From: Euzebya tangerina
Lineage (GTDB): Bacteria > Actinomycetota > Nitriliruptoria > Euzebyales > Euzebyaceae
Assembly: GCF_003074135.1 (NCBI RefSeq)
Contig: NZ_PPDK01000001.1
Coordinates: forward strand, 1,798,001 to 1,862,000
Length of the DNA stretch: 64,000 nt
Direction of reading: 5' to 3'
The notes below the pieces were generated by a model. It saw only the letters and a list, made by a program, of their open reading frames with translations, was not told where the DNA came from and made no database searches. A program made the position numbers and the translations under genes. Within the stretch, counting starts at the first letter, position 1. Each line of letters opens with the position of its first letter. This document shows, piece by piece, positions 8,410-16,408 of the stretch.

Positions 8410-9231
8410 TCAGCGGACGCCGGCCAGGTCGAGCACGAACCGCGTTGCTGCCGCCAGATCCTGTCGGCCCATCACCGCCGTCGTGCTGGCCCGCTCGACC
8501 AGGGCTCCGATGGCGCCCAGCCCCCGATCCGTTCCGGCGCCGGTCGGGATGACCAGCTGGCCGAGCAGCAGGGCCGCATCCCGGCCGGAGATGGTACGAG
8601 GCAGCGGATCAGGCGCTCGAGAGAGACCGATCACCGCCGCCACCGGGGCGGGGTCGCGCGAGGTGCGGCCGGCCGCCGACATCCGCAGGGGACCGTCTTC
8701 CCTGAACAGGGCTCCGTCAGTGCCGAGATGGCCCAGGACGGCGTTGGCTCCCGCCTTGAGGTTCAGCGGCGCCGGCGATCCGGTGACCAGACCGGTGTCG
8801 GCCACTGCGACCAGCTCATCGGTCAGGCCGAGTGCGCCACCGCGCAGGCATGCCGCGACGAGGGTCGACTTGCCGACGCCGGAGCGGCCGGCCAAGAGGA
8901 CGGCGCCTCTGCCTCCGGCCACGGCTCCGGCGTGCAGCAGCACCGAGGTCCGTCCGTCGCGGGCGGCGTGGTGCAGGGCACGAAGGACCGCACGGCCCAG
9001 GTCCGCTCGTGTGGTTGGACGGAGCACCTCTGCCGGGCTGGTGACCGACCACGCGTGCACGTCCAGCCGCCGGATGCCGACGTGGACCGGTTGCGGATCA
9101 GGACCGCCGCCCCGCGGCGCGATCGCCAGGTCGCCGAACAGATCGCGCAGGTAGGTGCGGTCCTCGGCGTCGTCGGCGTCGACCTGCAGCCAGACGCCGT
9201 GATGGAGGACCCGGGTGGCCGGGGCGGACAT
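8410..9231 (-). CDS. HPr kinase/phosphorylase-like P-loop protein
   Basis: The 273-residue protein carries the C-terminal-type HPr kinase fold: LLHAGAVAGGRGAVLLAG leading to the Walker A GRSGVGKST (residues 115-123), then a short GGALGLTDELVAVADTG segment where the capping aspartate sits. It lacks the N-terminal domain and length of true HprK, and no HPr gene is near, so a role in PTS control is unlikely. Comparable HprK-related proteins occur with PqqD-like peptides in polysaccharide or peptide-modification loci. It is the third gene of the pqqD-collagen-like-hprK run, 18 bases after its neighbour. Substrate unknown. Confidence 0.72.
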   Translation of the reverse strand: MSAPATRVLHHGVWLQVDADDAEDRTYLRDLFGDLAIAPRGGGPDPQPVHVGIRRLDVHAWSVTSPAEVLRPTTRADLGRAVLRALHHAARDGRTSVLLHAGAVAGGRGAVLLAGRSGVGKSTLVAACLRGGALGLTDELVAVADTGLVTGSPAPLNLKAGANAVLGHLGTDGALFREDGPLRMSAAGRTSRDPAPVAAVIGLSRAPDPLPRTISGRDAALLLGQLVIPTGAGTDRGLGAIGALVERASTTAVMGRQDLAAATRFVLDLAGVR

Positions 9232-9249
9232 GGACCGGGTGGGTGGGTC

Positions 9250-9816
9250 CTACTCGATGTCGTCGTCCGCGGCGCTCTCGTCGGGGTCAGCCACAGTCGC
9301 GTCCTGGCCGCTCTTGCTGGCCTTGAGCATGGCGGCACCACCGGCAACCGCGCCGGCTGACAGCCCGACGTAGGACAGGACGCCCAGTCCCGTCGTGGCC
9401 AGCGAGTCGGGCTGGTCGGGGTCGGCGGGGACCTCCTGACGCACCGCGGTCGTGACGGGGGCCGGCGGGGTGCCAGCGGACACGACCGGAGTCGTCACCT
9501 CGCCCGGCTCACCCGGCTCGCCTGGCTGACCCGGTGCGCCCGGCTCACCTGGTGCTCCGGGTTCCCCCGGTTGGCCCGGTTGGCCCGGCTGTCCGGGCTC
9601 GCCTGGCTGACCGGGCGGCGGCGGCTCGGGGTTCTCCGTGTCGACGCCGATCACCACCGGGTCCTCCGTCGGGGGGGGTCCGGACTGCGCGAACGCAGCA
9701 ACGGGGCGAAGGACCAGGATCGTCGGTGCCGCGTAGGCGGTGCCGACCAACGCCCGGCGGCTGACCCTGGAGCGGTCGTCTTTGATGGCTGCTTCTGGAC
9801 TGCTGCTCTCACTCAC
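9250..9816 (-). CDS. secreted collagen-like protein with Tat-type leader and LATTG sorting motif
   Basis: I do not recognise this 188-residue protein as a named family. It begins with SRRALVG (residues 19-25) and a hydrophobic stretch ending VAAFAQ, which reads as a twin-arginine signal peptide. Residues 69-104 are twelve perfect Gly-X-Pro triplets, and a thirteenth (GEV) follows. Near the end, LATTG (139-143) precedes a 20-residue hydrophobic segment, as in LAxTG substrates of class E sortases, but the tail after it is long and acidic (DPDESAADDDIE) instead of short and basic. It overlaps the pqqD-like gene by eight bases and precedes the HPr-kinase-like gene, so it may be the target handled by those proteins. 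That link is inferred. Confidence 0.7.
   Translation of the reverse strand: MSESSSPEAAIKDDRSRVSRRALVGTAYAAPTILVLRPVAAFAQSGPPPTEDPVVIGVDTENPEPPPPGQPGEPGQPGQPGQPGEPGAPGEPGAPGQPGEPGEPGEVTTPVVSAGTPPAPVTTAVRQEVPADPDQPDSLATTGLGVLSYVGLSAGAVAGGAAMLKASKSGQDATVADPDESAADDDIE
9505..9612 (-). repeat. collagen-like Gly-X-Pro coding repeat, 12 x 9 bases
   Basis: Twelve consecutive nine-base units encode GQP, GEP or GAP. The units vary at the X codon, so this is a protein-level repeat, not an array of identical DNA copies. Confidence 0.9.
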
Positions 9817-10096
9817 GTGTAGCTCGACTTTCGGCGGCGTCGGTCAGTAGTCGTCTCTCGCGCAGTGTAGTCACGAACTCGGTCACATCGCGAGATGCAG
9901 TACGAGCATCAACCGCGAAGGCCTGGACCAGACGGTCCACCAGGTCCGTGATCGTGGCACCGGCGACCAGTTCTCGCCACAGCAACGAACCGGTGTGGTT
10001 GAGCGAGAGGTACTCATCACGGGTCAGGTCGACGGCGATCACCTCACCGTCGATCTCACGCCAGCTCACGCGCTGATCATCCAGTTGCAACTGCAT
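9809..10096 (-). CDS. PqqD-like peptide chaperone
   Basis: The 95-residue protein has the PqqD pattern: VSWREIDGEVIAVDLTRDEY, then LNHTGSLLWRELVAG, then ITDLVDRLVQAF and a C-terminal RDVTEFVTTLRERRLL helix. PqqD proteins bind a precursor peptide and present it to a modifying enzyme; in lone form they also occur in glycan loci. The ATG at 10096 is set by the family start and by a TACGCT box nine bases upstream. It leads the run to the collagen-like protein and the HPr-kinase-like gene. No radical-SAM partner, asparagine synthetase or lasso B2 protease is nearby. Confidence 0.78.
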   Translation of the reverse strand: MQLQLDDQRVSWREIDGEVIAVDLTRDEYLSLNHTGSLLWRELVAGATITDLVDRLVQAFAVDARTASRDVTEFVTTLRERRLLTDAAESRATRE

Positions 10097-10105
10097 CGGT
10101 GGTGC

Positions 10106-10111
10106 AGCGTA
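10106..10111 (-). promoter_or_regulatory. -10 box TACGCT for the pqqD-like operon
   Basis: TACGCT ends nine bases before the ATG at 10096. A plus-strand TACGAT lies 24 bases away for the divergent sulfotransferase. Confidence 0.5.
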
Positions 10112-10129
10112 TCGGGTCGCGGTGAGGAC

Positions 10130-10135
10130 TACGAT
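10130..10135 (+). promoter_or_regulatory. -10 box TACGAT for the sulfotransferase at 10144
   Basis: TACGAT ends eight bases before the ATG at 10144. Confidence 0.5.
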
Positions 10136-10143
10136 CACTGACG

Positions 10144-10980
10144 ATGGATCTCCGCGCAGTCGCACGACGGGGCATCGCCGTGTACGAGCGCAGGCGAACC
10201 CGGGCCATCCCGCCCATCGTGTTCTTCCACCTCCCCAAGTGTGGCGGCACCAGCGTCCGCATCGCCCTGCGCAACCGTCTGTCCGCCCTCGGCACGGGCA
10301 CCAGCATTGCCGAGCTGGATTCCGCCGCGACTCGAATCGTCTCCGAACGCAGCGGCCAGTCGCTCCTCGCCGTCCGTCAGGCGTGGCTGGACTATCAGCT
10401 CGCTCGATCCGACGTCCAGCTCGTGGCGGGCCACGTGCCCTGGTCGCCGACGGTGATGCACGGTGACCGCAGCCGGGTGCTCGTCACGCTCCTGCGTGAC
10501 CCCACGGAGCACCTGCTGAGCGGTTACTACTTCAACCGGGACAAGGCCGACAGCGATCACTTCGGGATTCCGGACTCGACCACACTCGGCGAGTACCTGG
10601 ACTCACCACAAGCTGCGAGCTCGGGCGCCATGTTCGTCAGCTACTTCACCGATCCGGCGTTCCGTGGCGACCCGAGCAGCGAAGCGGCCATCGAGGCCGC
10701 CATCCGGAACCTGGATTCGGTTGATGTGGTCGGTGTCCTGGAGGACCTCGATGCCTGGCTCGAGCAGCTGCAGCGCCGCACGGGCGTGACCCTCCGGGTC
10801 GAACGCCGCAACACGAGCCCGACGTCAGCCGCGGAACGTCACCAGATGCTCGAGCCCGTGCTGCGCGCGCGCATCCACACCGTCACCCGGCCCAACCGCA
10901 TCCTCTACGAGCACGTCACTCAGGACCTCGACGAGGTTCTCACCGAGGGCGGCGAGCCCATCACCGGGCGGACGCCGTAG
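10144..10980 (+). CDS. sulfotransferase family 2-like protein
   Basis: The 278-residue protein has the PF03567-type start IVFFHLPKCGGTSVRIALRN, where the LPKCGGTS loop binds the 5'-phosphosulfate, and the second site VLVTLLRDPTEHLLSGYY. This branch includes carbohydrate sulfotransferases such as heparan 2-O type enzymes. Start is the ATG at 10144 behind a TACGAT box, divergent from the pqqD-like gene. It ends within the convergent polymerase gene (20-base overlap). It likely sulfates a sugar of the surface polymer. Confidence 0.8.
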   Translation: MDLRAVARRGIAVYERRRTRAIPPIVFFHLPKCGGTSVRIALRNRLSALGTGTSIAELDSAATRIVSERSGQSLLAVRQAWLDYQLARSDVQLVAGHVPWSPTVMHGDRSRVLVTLLRDPTEHLLSGYYFNRDKADSDHFGIPDSTTLGEYLDSPQAASSGAMFVSYFTDPAFRGDPSSEAAIEAAIRNLDSVDVVGVLEDLDAWLEQLQRRTGVTLRVERRNTSPTSAAERHQMLEPVLRARIHTVTRPNRILYEHVTQDLDEVLTEGGEPITGRTP

Positions 10981-12373
10981 CGTCGACACGGGCCGGTGTG
11001 CGTTCGCCGTGGCTGCGAGCCCAGGCGACCGATGACGCGGTAGCCATGAAGGCCATCAGGTACCACAGCGAGACCAGCTGTTGGATGATGTTGCTGGCCA
11101 GGCTGGCGACCAGGAATGCGGCCAGGACCCCCGAGCTGCCGATGGTGAGCGCCCGCGGCCAGCCTCGGGTGTGCCGCTGCCCGATCAGGCGGATGACCGT
11201 TGTGATCAGAACTCCCACGAACGTCAGGTAGGCGAGCAGCCCGATGACGCCGGTCTCCACGTACGCCTTGACGATGTCGTTGTGCGCGGGCTTCCCATTG
11301 GAGCTGACGTCGGTGATCACCGTGCTGCCGATGCCCGTTGCCGGCACATCCGAGGCCAGATCTCCAAGCTCCTGCCAGTAGTCCAGCCGCCACACCAGGC
11401 TGTTGCCAGCGGTGCCTCGCAGGCTGCGGTCGGCGTTCAGGTCGGAGAGGCGCTCCTGCACGCTCGGGACGAACAGCATGCCGACCACGGCCAGGATGAT
11501 CACCGGCAGAACCCAGTACCGTCGCGCGACCACGGCCATGGCGATCACCGCGACGACGACGGCCAGGTAGCTGGATCGGGAGTAGGTCAGTACCAGCTCG
11601 ATCGCGGTGACGGCCACGAGACCGACCACCGCGACCCGGAGGGCCCCACGGGTCATGGGGACCGCCGCCACGCCGACGATCAGCATGACGGTGAGGAAGA
11701 ACCCGAAGGTGTTGGGGTGGGAGAGCGACCCTTCGATCCTGCCGACACCACGGGCGATCTGGAGGAGGCCCACGATCAGCGGCACGACCGACCCGATCAG
11801 CACGCCCATGACGATCCGACCGATCTGCTGGGGGTCGTACTCGGTCAGCCGCCCGGTCACCGGACCGGGCCTGCGGGCGAGGTGTTCGAACGTCGTGAAC
11901 ATGATCGCGAGGATCCAGAAGCGGAGCGCACCCTCGGCGGCCGCGCCGGTGCGCTCGGAGAACACGATCGACACGGTCGCGGCGACAGCCAGTGCCAGCG
12001 CAGACCAGGTCACGGGCGAGAGGCGAAGCTCGCCGATCTTCGCTCGGCTCACCAGCCACAGGACGGCCACCACCGCAAAGCCCAACGTCACCACGACGGA
12101 GGGGCGCAGAACCGACGCACCGGGGACGTGGGTCAGGTCCAAGGCCGCCCGGCCGGCCAGCATGAGCAGCGCGAGCGCCTCGAACCGCTGGAGGGTCAAC
12201 GTGGCCACGCCGACCAGGAGTGCCAGGCCCAGCAGCGCGGCACCAACCCAGACGGGCAGCAGCACCGTCGTCGCGCCGAGGGCCACTGCTGCGATGACCA
12301 CCAGGCCCGCGACCAGCCCGGATGGTCGGTCTCGGTCCGGCCGAACGCGGACGAGCGGCTCGACGGTCGCCAT
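10961..12373 (-). CDS. O-antigen polymerase/ligase family membrane protein (Wzy-like)
   Basis: The 470-residue protein has about 10 to 12 hydrophobic segments and a large loop in the last third (RLSDLNADRSLRGTAGNSLV, then VPATGIGSTVI and AHNDIVKAYVETGVIGLLAY). The AHND..L....E.G..G pattern is a hallmark of the PF04932 O-antigen ligase/polymerase family, which joins lipid-linked repeat units outside the membrane. It is the last gene of a three-gene run with two sulfotransferases, and its ATG overlaps the upstream stop by one base. Polymerase rather than ligase is inferred from the Wzx and Wzz neighbours. Confidence 0.85.
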   Translation of the reverse strand: MATVEPLVRVRPDRDRPSGLVAGLVVIAAVALGATTVLLPVWVGAALLGLALLVGVATLTLQRFEALALLMLAGRAALDLTHVPGASVLRPSVVVTLGFAVVAVLWLVSRAKIGELRLSPVTWSALALAVAATVSIVFSERTGAAAEGALRFWILAIMFTTFEHLARRPGPVTGRLTEYDPQQIGRIVMGVLIGSVVPLIVGLLQIARGVGRIEGSLSHPNTFGFFLTVMLIVGVAAVPMTRGALRVAVVGLVAVTAIELVLTYSRSSYLAVVVAVIAMAVVARRYWVLPVIILAVVGMLFVPSVQERLSDLNADRSLRGTAGNSLVWRLDYWQELGDLASDVPATGIGSTVITDVSSNGKPAHNDIVKAYVETGVIGLLAYLTFVGVLITTVIRLIGQRHTRGWPRALTIGSSGVLAAFLVASLASNIIQQLVSLWYLMAFMATASSVAWARSHGERTPARVDATASAR

Positions 12374-13263
12374 CAGCGGACCCCCATGATCCGGCGACCG
12401 GTCCGCACGACCACCCGCTCGACGCGGCGGCGAACGGGCCAGGTCCGTGACGGCTCGTTGGTCATCGAGGCCGGGTCGTACCCGAACTCGCCGGCCAGCT
12501 CCACCACCGAGCGGTCAGGGGTGAACCCGAAGCGACCATCCGTCCGCCACGCCCCGATCGAGCCGGCGTGCAGACGGCCGGCGTCGAGCCGTGCGTCGTC
12601 CACGCCGCAGAAGCGGGTGACCGGAGCGAGGACGCCGGGGTCAGCCACCACGTCCTCGTATCGGATGACCTGGACGTGGTCGGGACGGGTCGAGCTCAGC
12701 CACTGCAGGTTGCGATACGCCTCGGCCCACTCGAACTGCAGCGCTTCGGGCGGCGTCCGCCACCGGCGGTAGGCCGAGTAGAGGGTGTCCATCGGATGTC
12801 GCACCAGACCGACCAGTTGCATCTCGATGGACGGCACCCGTTCCATGGCCTCGACCAGCAGTGCGAGACACGGCCGCTGCACCAAGTGGTGGGGGCTCTT
12901 CTCGAAGAACACCGGACGGTGCGCCTCGACCAGTCGTCGCCACCCCTCGAACACCAGGCCGTCGTCATCGCTCGGCATGTCGGACGGCAGATCGTCGGTG
13001 TTGTCGGCCAGCAGGCGGATGAGGTCCTGACGGGCGCGCTCCGGTGGGATCGGCACCTCGCTGTCCAGCATGTCCCGCTGCGGCCGGCCCAGGACCGAGG
13101 CGGCCTTGGTCCAGAACAGGGTCTCGTGCTGCTGGTGGCGGGTGTGCTCGACATGGCGGATCCGACCGGTGCTGGCCAGGACGTCCTGGACGACACTGGA
13201 CCCGGACGACTTCGTCGAGAGGAGCACGACCGCCTTCGCCGGGGTCTGTTCGTTGGCGGTCAT
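12373..13263 (-). CDS. sulfotransferase-like protein
   Basis: The 296-residue protein has the PAPS loop as KAVVLLSTKSSGSSVVQDVL, a divergent form in which KSSGSS replaces the usual RSGTT, and the second site as LVGLVRHPMDTLYSAYRRW. VIRYEDVVADPG matches the third conserved block of the family. It is coupled to its upstream sulfotransferase (ATGA overlap) and to the polymerase downstream. Function in the locus is likely sulfation of a glycan; enzyme activity is less certain because of the altered loop. Confidence 0.72.
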   Translation of the reverse strand: MTANEQTPAKAVVLLSTKSSGSSVVQDVLASTGRIRHVEHTRHQQHETLFWTKAASVLGRPQRDMLDSEVPIPPERARQDLIRLLADNTDDLPSDMPSDDDGLVFEGWRRLVEAHRPVFFEKSPHHLVQRPCLALLVEAMERVPSIEMQLVGLVRHPMDTLYSAYRRWRTPPEALQFEWAEAYRNLQWLSSTRPDHVQVIRYEDVVADPGVLAPVTRFCGVDDARLDAGRLHAGSIGAWRTDGRFGFTPDRSVVELAGEFGYDPASMTNEPSRTWPVRRRVERVVVRTGRRIMGVR

Positions 13264-14174
13264 CCCTCCACCTGCCCGACTCGCGCAGCGTGGTCGAGTT
13301 GGGCGCCGAGGGCCTCACAGCGCTCCCGGATGGCGGGGTCGATGTCCAGCGGCGCCCGCGTGGCCGCCGGACGGCGTTCGATGTGGGCCACGAGTGCCGG
13401 CCGGTAGGTGATGCCGAGGAAGGCGCACAGATCGGACATGGCGGCCTCGGGGTCACGGGTGAAGTCGCCGTAGCGGGCGAGTCGCACGTCATCACGGCGG
13501 TCGAGGCCGAGGGTGAAGTAGAGGCGGTTGCGCAGGTACCAGAACAGCGCCGCGCCGCTCTCCGGGGTCATCCGATCGACGTCCAGGGATGCCACCCAGG
13601 CAGCGTCCGCCTCCGCGATCCCCTGCGTCTGCCAGTGGTTCCGTGCGCCACCTCGGGCAAGCGCCTGCATCACCCGCAGGTTGATGTCCCCGAACTTGGC
13701 GAGGTAGGAGCGGACCCGACCGTCGACATCGCGGTAGGCCCAGACGGCTCTGGTCGGTCCCTCGAGGGTCGGCAGCGACAGCAGGTCGAGGGTGCGATGG
13801 CTGTCCAGCAGCGGCTTGAACACGACGTGGGGGTAGCGGCTGCCCGCGACCAGCTCGGCAAGTCGTTCGTCGGACCGCAGCGCGAAGTTGCGATAGGCCC
13901 GTCGGTCGCCCTCGTTGTACATCACGACCTCGGGGGCGTTGCCGAGGCCGTAGACCATCATGTTCGTCCCGGATCGCTGCGCACCGACGACGAACGTGGT
14001 GGTGATGGTCGTCGGTCGTGGGTTGCCGGCGCGCCATCGCAGGGCAGCGGCCATCCGCCGTGCCCGAACTGTCGGCTGCAGATCGTGCTCCTCGAGGAGG
14101 TTCGCCCAGCCGTGCGTCCGACCCCAGTGGAGATTCCGCCGGATCTTGGTCGCCAGGCTGTTTCGAACGGTCAC
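13260..14174 (-). CDS. sulfotransferase family protein
   Basis: The 304-residue protein contains TTFVVGAQRSGTNMMVYGLG as PAPS loop and VWAYRDVDGRVRSYLAKFG as the second site. The GTG at 14174 is chosen because TAGCGT ends eight bases upstream and the resulting start (VTVRNSLATKIRR) leaves a compact N-terminus; an upstream extension of 36 codons would run into the divergent promoter. It is the first gene of the run sulfotransferase-sulfotransferase-polymerase. Confidence 0.76.
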   Translation of the reverse strand: MTVRNSLATKIRRNLHWGRTHGWANLLEEHDLQPTVRARRMAAALRWRAGNPRPTTITTTFVVGAQRSGTNMMVYGLGNAPEVVMYNEGDRRAYRNFALRSDERLAELVAGSRYPHVVFKPLLDSHRTLDLLSLPTLEGPTRAVWAYRDVDGRVRSYLAKFGDINLRVMQALARGGARNHWQTQGIAEADAAWVASLDVDRMTPESGAALFWYLRNRLYFTLGLDRRDDVRLARYGDFTRDPEAAMSDLCAFLGITYRPALVAHIERRPAATRAPLDIDPAIRERCEALGAQLDHAARVGQVEG

Positions 14175-14182
14175 CTGTCCCC

Positions 14183-14188
14183 ACGCTA
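14183..14188 (-). promoter_or_regulatory. -10 box TAGCGT for the sulfotransferase-polymerase run
   Basis: TAGCGT ends eight bases before the GTG at 14174 and decides that start. Confidence 0.5.
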
Positions 14189-14267
14189 GATGTGACCGCT
14201 GGCGATTCCCATCACTCGGTCCGGCCACACGGACGAGGACGCCGGGCAGCACCGCGTGGCCACGCCC

Positions 14268-14273
14268 TACACT
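14268..14273 (+). promoter_or_regulatory. -10 box TACACT for the GT2 gene at 14281
   Basis: TACACT ends seven bases before the ATG at 14281. Confidence 0.5.
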
Positions 14274-14280
14274 GCGCGTC

Positions 14281-15174
14281 ATGGCTCACACCGTGAGTTG
14301 TGTGATTCCCACCTACGCACGGGCGACACAGCTCGATGACGCCGTCGAAGCCGCTCGGGCGCAGACGCACATGCCGGCGGAGGTGATCGTGGTCGACGAC
14401 GGCCCGCAAGACGCCTCGGCTCGTCAGCCGGTCCGCGACTGGGCCGGGTCGCCGCTGGTGGTGGTGGTCGACAATCCCGACGGACAGGGGGCGTCCAGCG
14501 CCAGGAACACCGGGGCGGAGCGGGCCAGCGGATCGCTGCTCGCCTTCCTGGACGACGACGACCGCTGGGACCCGACCTACCTGGCCCGGGCCCTCGACCG
14601 GCTCGAGTCAGCCGACGTCGACCTGGTCGTCACCTGGGCCTGGCTCTGCTTCGAGGACGGGACGCGCCTGCCGGGACCGGCCATGCCGGAGGGCCTCACG
14701 GTGGCGGACGTGGTCGCGATCAACCCGGGACTGACCGGATCCAACCTGGTGATCACACGCAGTGCGTTCGACCAGATCGGCGGGTTCGATCCGGCACTGA
14801 CCGTGTCGAACGACAAGGACCTCCTGGTGCGGTTCCTCGATGCCGGGCTGCGCTACGCCGTCGTCGAGGACCGTCTCGTGCGCAAGACCGAACATGAACG
14901 GGACCGACTCACCCGACCATCCCTTGCGCGGGTTGCTGCCCTCGGCGCGTACGAGCGGAAGCACGCCGACCGCCTGAGCCGTCGCCAGCGCTGGCAGCTT
15001 CGGGCGAAGCGGGCGCGGGTGCGGCGTCGGGCTGCCGAGTCGCTGCTCGACCGGTCACGCGCGACCGGCGTGCTGCTGGTCTGCCTCATCCTCGGCGGGC
15101 CGGTCGAGGGGCTCCCCCGAGCCCTGCAGCGGCTGCTGGCCGGCCAGCGCTCGGCTCCCGGGCAGGAGGGCTGA
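14281..15174 (+). CDS. glycosyltransferase family 2
   Basis: The 297-residue protein starts HTVSCVIPTYARATQLDDAV, has AEVIVVDDGPQD at the nucleotide site and LLAFLDDDDRWDPTYL as the metal-binding DXD region. LTGSNLVITRSAFDQIGGFD matches the conserved segment before the catalytic base in this family. The last 70 residues are basic (RRQRWQLRAKRARVRRRAA) and end in a hydrophobic stretch that may hold the enzyme at the membrane. It diverges from the sulfotransferase run and converges on the Wzz-like gene six bases away. Confidence 0.82.
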   Translation: MAHTVSCVIPTYARATQLDDAVEAARAQTHMPAEVIVVDDGPQDASARQPVRDWAGSPLVVVVDNPDGQGASSARNTGAERASGSLLAFLDDDDRWDPTYLARALDRLESADVDLVVTWAWLCFEDGTRLPGPAMPEGLTVADVVAINPGLTGSNLVITRSAFDQIGGFDPALTVSNDKDLLVRFLDAGLRYAVVEDRLVRKTEHERDRLTRPSLARVAALGAYERKHADRLSRRQRWQLRAKRARVRRRAAESLLDRSRATGVLLVCLILGGPVEGLPRALQRLLAGQRSAPGQEG

Positions 15175-15180
15175 GGGCGG

Positions 15181-16299
15181 TCAGCGCCGTCGGCCGCTCA
15201 GTCGCAGACGAACGTCGTCATCCTCCACGGGCCCATCGTCCAGCACCAGTGCGTCCCGCTGGAGGGACCTTGCCGGCTCGTCGGACCGGATCGCATCCTC
15301 GGCGGCCAGCCCGTCGGGGGACATCTGCGGATCGTCGGGCTGCGCGGGATCACCGTCGGGGGAGCGTGGACCGCGCCCGAGGCCCCATAGCGCCAGCACG
15401 GCCAGGAACGAGACACCGAACCCGGTGGCAGCCGCGAGGATGACCCGCTGGAGCCAGGGCAGCAGGTCCGGTCCGGTGGCTGCGTCGACCGGCTGCAGGA
15501 TCAGCGCCTCGGGGGAGCGCTGCAGCTCGAACGTCGCCTGGACCTGCGCCAGCGCGTCCTCGGCGGCGAAGAGGTCGGACTGCGACTCACCGATCCGCGC
15601 TTCGATCTGGCTGAACTCGCGGGCCAGCTCGATCAGGCGTGGGAGCTCCGCCTCTGCGTTGGCCTTCGCCGTCTCCAGACCGGCGATGTAGATGCTGCCG
15701 AAGCTCAGCAGGGTCGCCTCGCGGATCTGCCGGTCCAGGGAACGGATGTCCGACAACGTGCCCTGGTAGGTGCCGCGCGGGTCGAACACACCGGTGGTTG
15801 CGATGAAGCGATCGATCTCGGCCTGGGCCGCCTCCAACTCTGCCCGCGCTCGCTCCACCCGGTCGGTCGGGCCTTCCAGCGGGGCCGTGCCGAGGTTGTC
15901 GATCGTCGCGCGGATTCCGGCGTCGAGCGCCTGGGCGGCGACGAGTTCGTCGTCGGTCTCGTACGTCACGTCGAAGAGGACCGATGACCCCTGACGCTCG
16001 ACCGTGACACCGGTCTGGAACTCGAGCGGTGTCACGTCGGGGACGGCGCCCGCCACGATGTCGGCCGTCTCTGCGCTGCGGATGCTGAGCCCGAAGTTGG
16101 TGACGTACAGGCCGATGCCGCTCGAGCTCGAGATGTCCGTCGGGGTTCGGAGCACCGCAGTCGCGACGGAGACGTCCTCCGGGGGTGGCGCCAGGAAGGC
16201 CGCCGCCGCGCCGGAGAGGATCGTCGCCAGCGCGATGATGATGATCTCGCGGCCGAAGGCCTGCCCGAAGCTGGTCCGGTCCGGCGCGTCCTGGTCCAT
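15181..16299 (-). CDS. Wzz-like polysaccharide chain-length/co-polymerase protein
   Basis: The 372-residue protein has one membrane helix near residues 18-36, a long periplasmic-type section with coiled-coil character (RARAELEAAQAEIDRFIATT and AREFSQIEARIGESQ), and a second helix near 285-310, followed by an acidic and basic cytosolic tail. This layout is that of Wzz/PCP proteins that set chain length with Wzy. There is no tyrosine kinase domain or tyrosine-rich tail. TAGCAT ends eight bases before the ATG at 16299. Confidence 0.75.
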   Translation of the reverse strand: MDQDAPDRTSFGQAFGREIIIIALATILSGAAAAFLAPPPEDVSVATAVLRTPTDISSSSGIGLYVTNFGLSIRSAETADIVAGAVPDVTPLEFQTGVTVERQGSSVLFDVTYETDDELVAAQALDAGIRATIDNLGTAPLEGPTDRVERARAELEAAQAEIDRFIATTGVFDPRGTYQGTLSDIRSLDRQIREATLLSFGSIYIAGLETAKANAEAELPRLIELAREFSQIEARIGESQSDLFAAEDALAQVQATFELQRSPEALILQPVDAATGPDLLPWLQRVILAAATGFGVSFLAVLALWGLGRGPRSPDGDPAQPDDPQMSPDGLAAEDAIRSDEPARSLQRDALVLDDGPVEDDDVRLRLSGRRR

Positions 16300-16307
16300 G
16301 CCGTTCC

Positions 16308-16313
16308 ATGCTA
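16308..16313 (-). promoter_or_regulatory. -10 box TAGCAT for the Wzz-like gene
   Basis: TAGCAT ends eight bases before the ATG at 16299. Confidence 0.5.
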
Positions 16314-16408
16314 GGCACGACGGCGGCCGAACGGCAGCAGCGTCACCCGGTCAGGTGATCACTGCCCGCCGGGTCAAGGCCTGGTCGACGCAGCACCGGC
16401 CGGGCACC

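Noticed and set aside
8410-9231. true HPr kinase controlling carbon catabolite repression
   Set aside because: Only the kinase-domain half is present, and there are no HPr or PTS genes nearby.
9505-9612. CRISPR-like or satellite DNA array
   Set aside because: The 9-base units are coding Gly-X-Pro triplets with variable third codons, not identical repeats with spacers.
7162-10096. lasso peptide or PQQ biosynthesis cluster
   Set aside because: PqqD-like and Tat-type proteins are present, but there is no radical-SAM PqqE, no asparagine-synthetase-like cyclase, no B2 protease and no short core peptide.
11081-12772. 563-codon plus-strand open frame
   Set aside because: It is antisense to the polymerase gene and the adjacent sulfotransferase; its translation is rich in Asp, His and Gln with no family pattern, a GC artefact.
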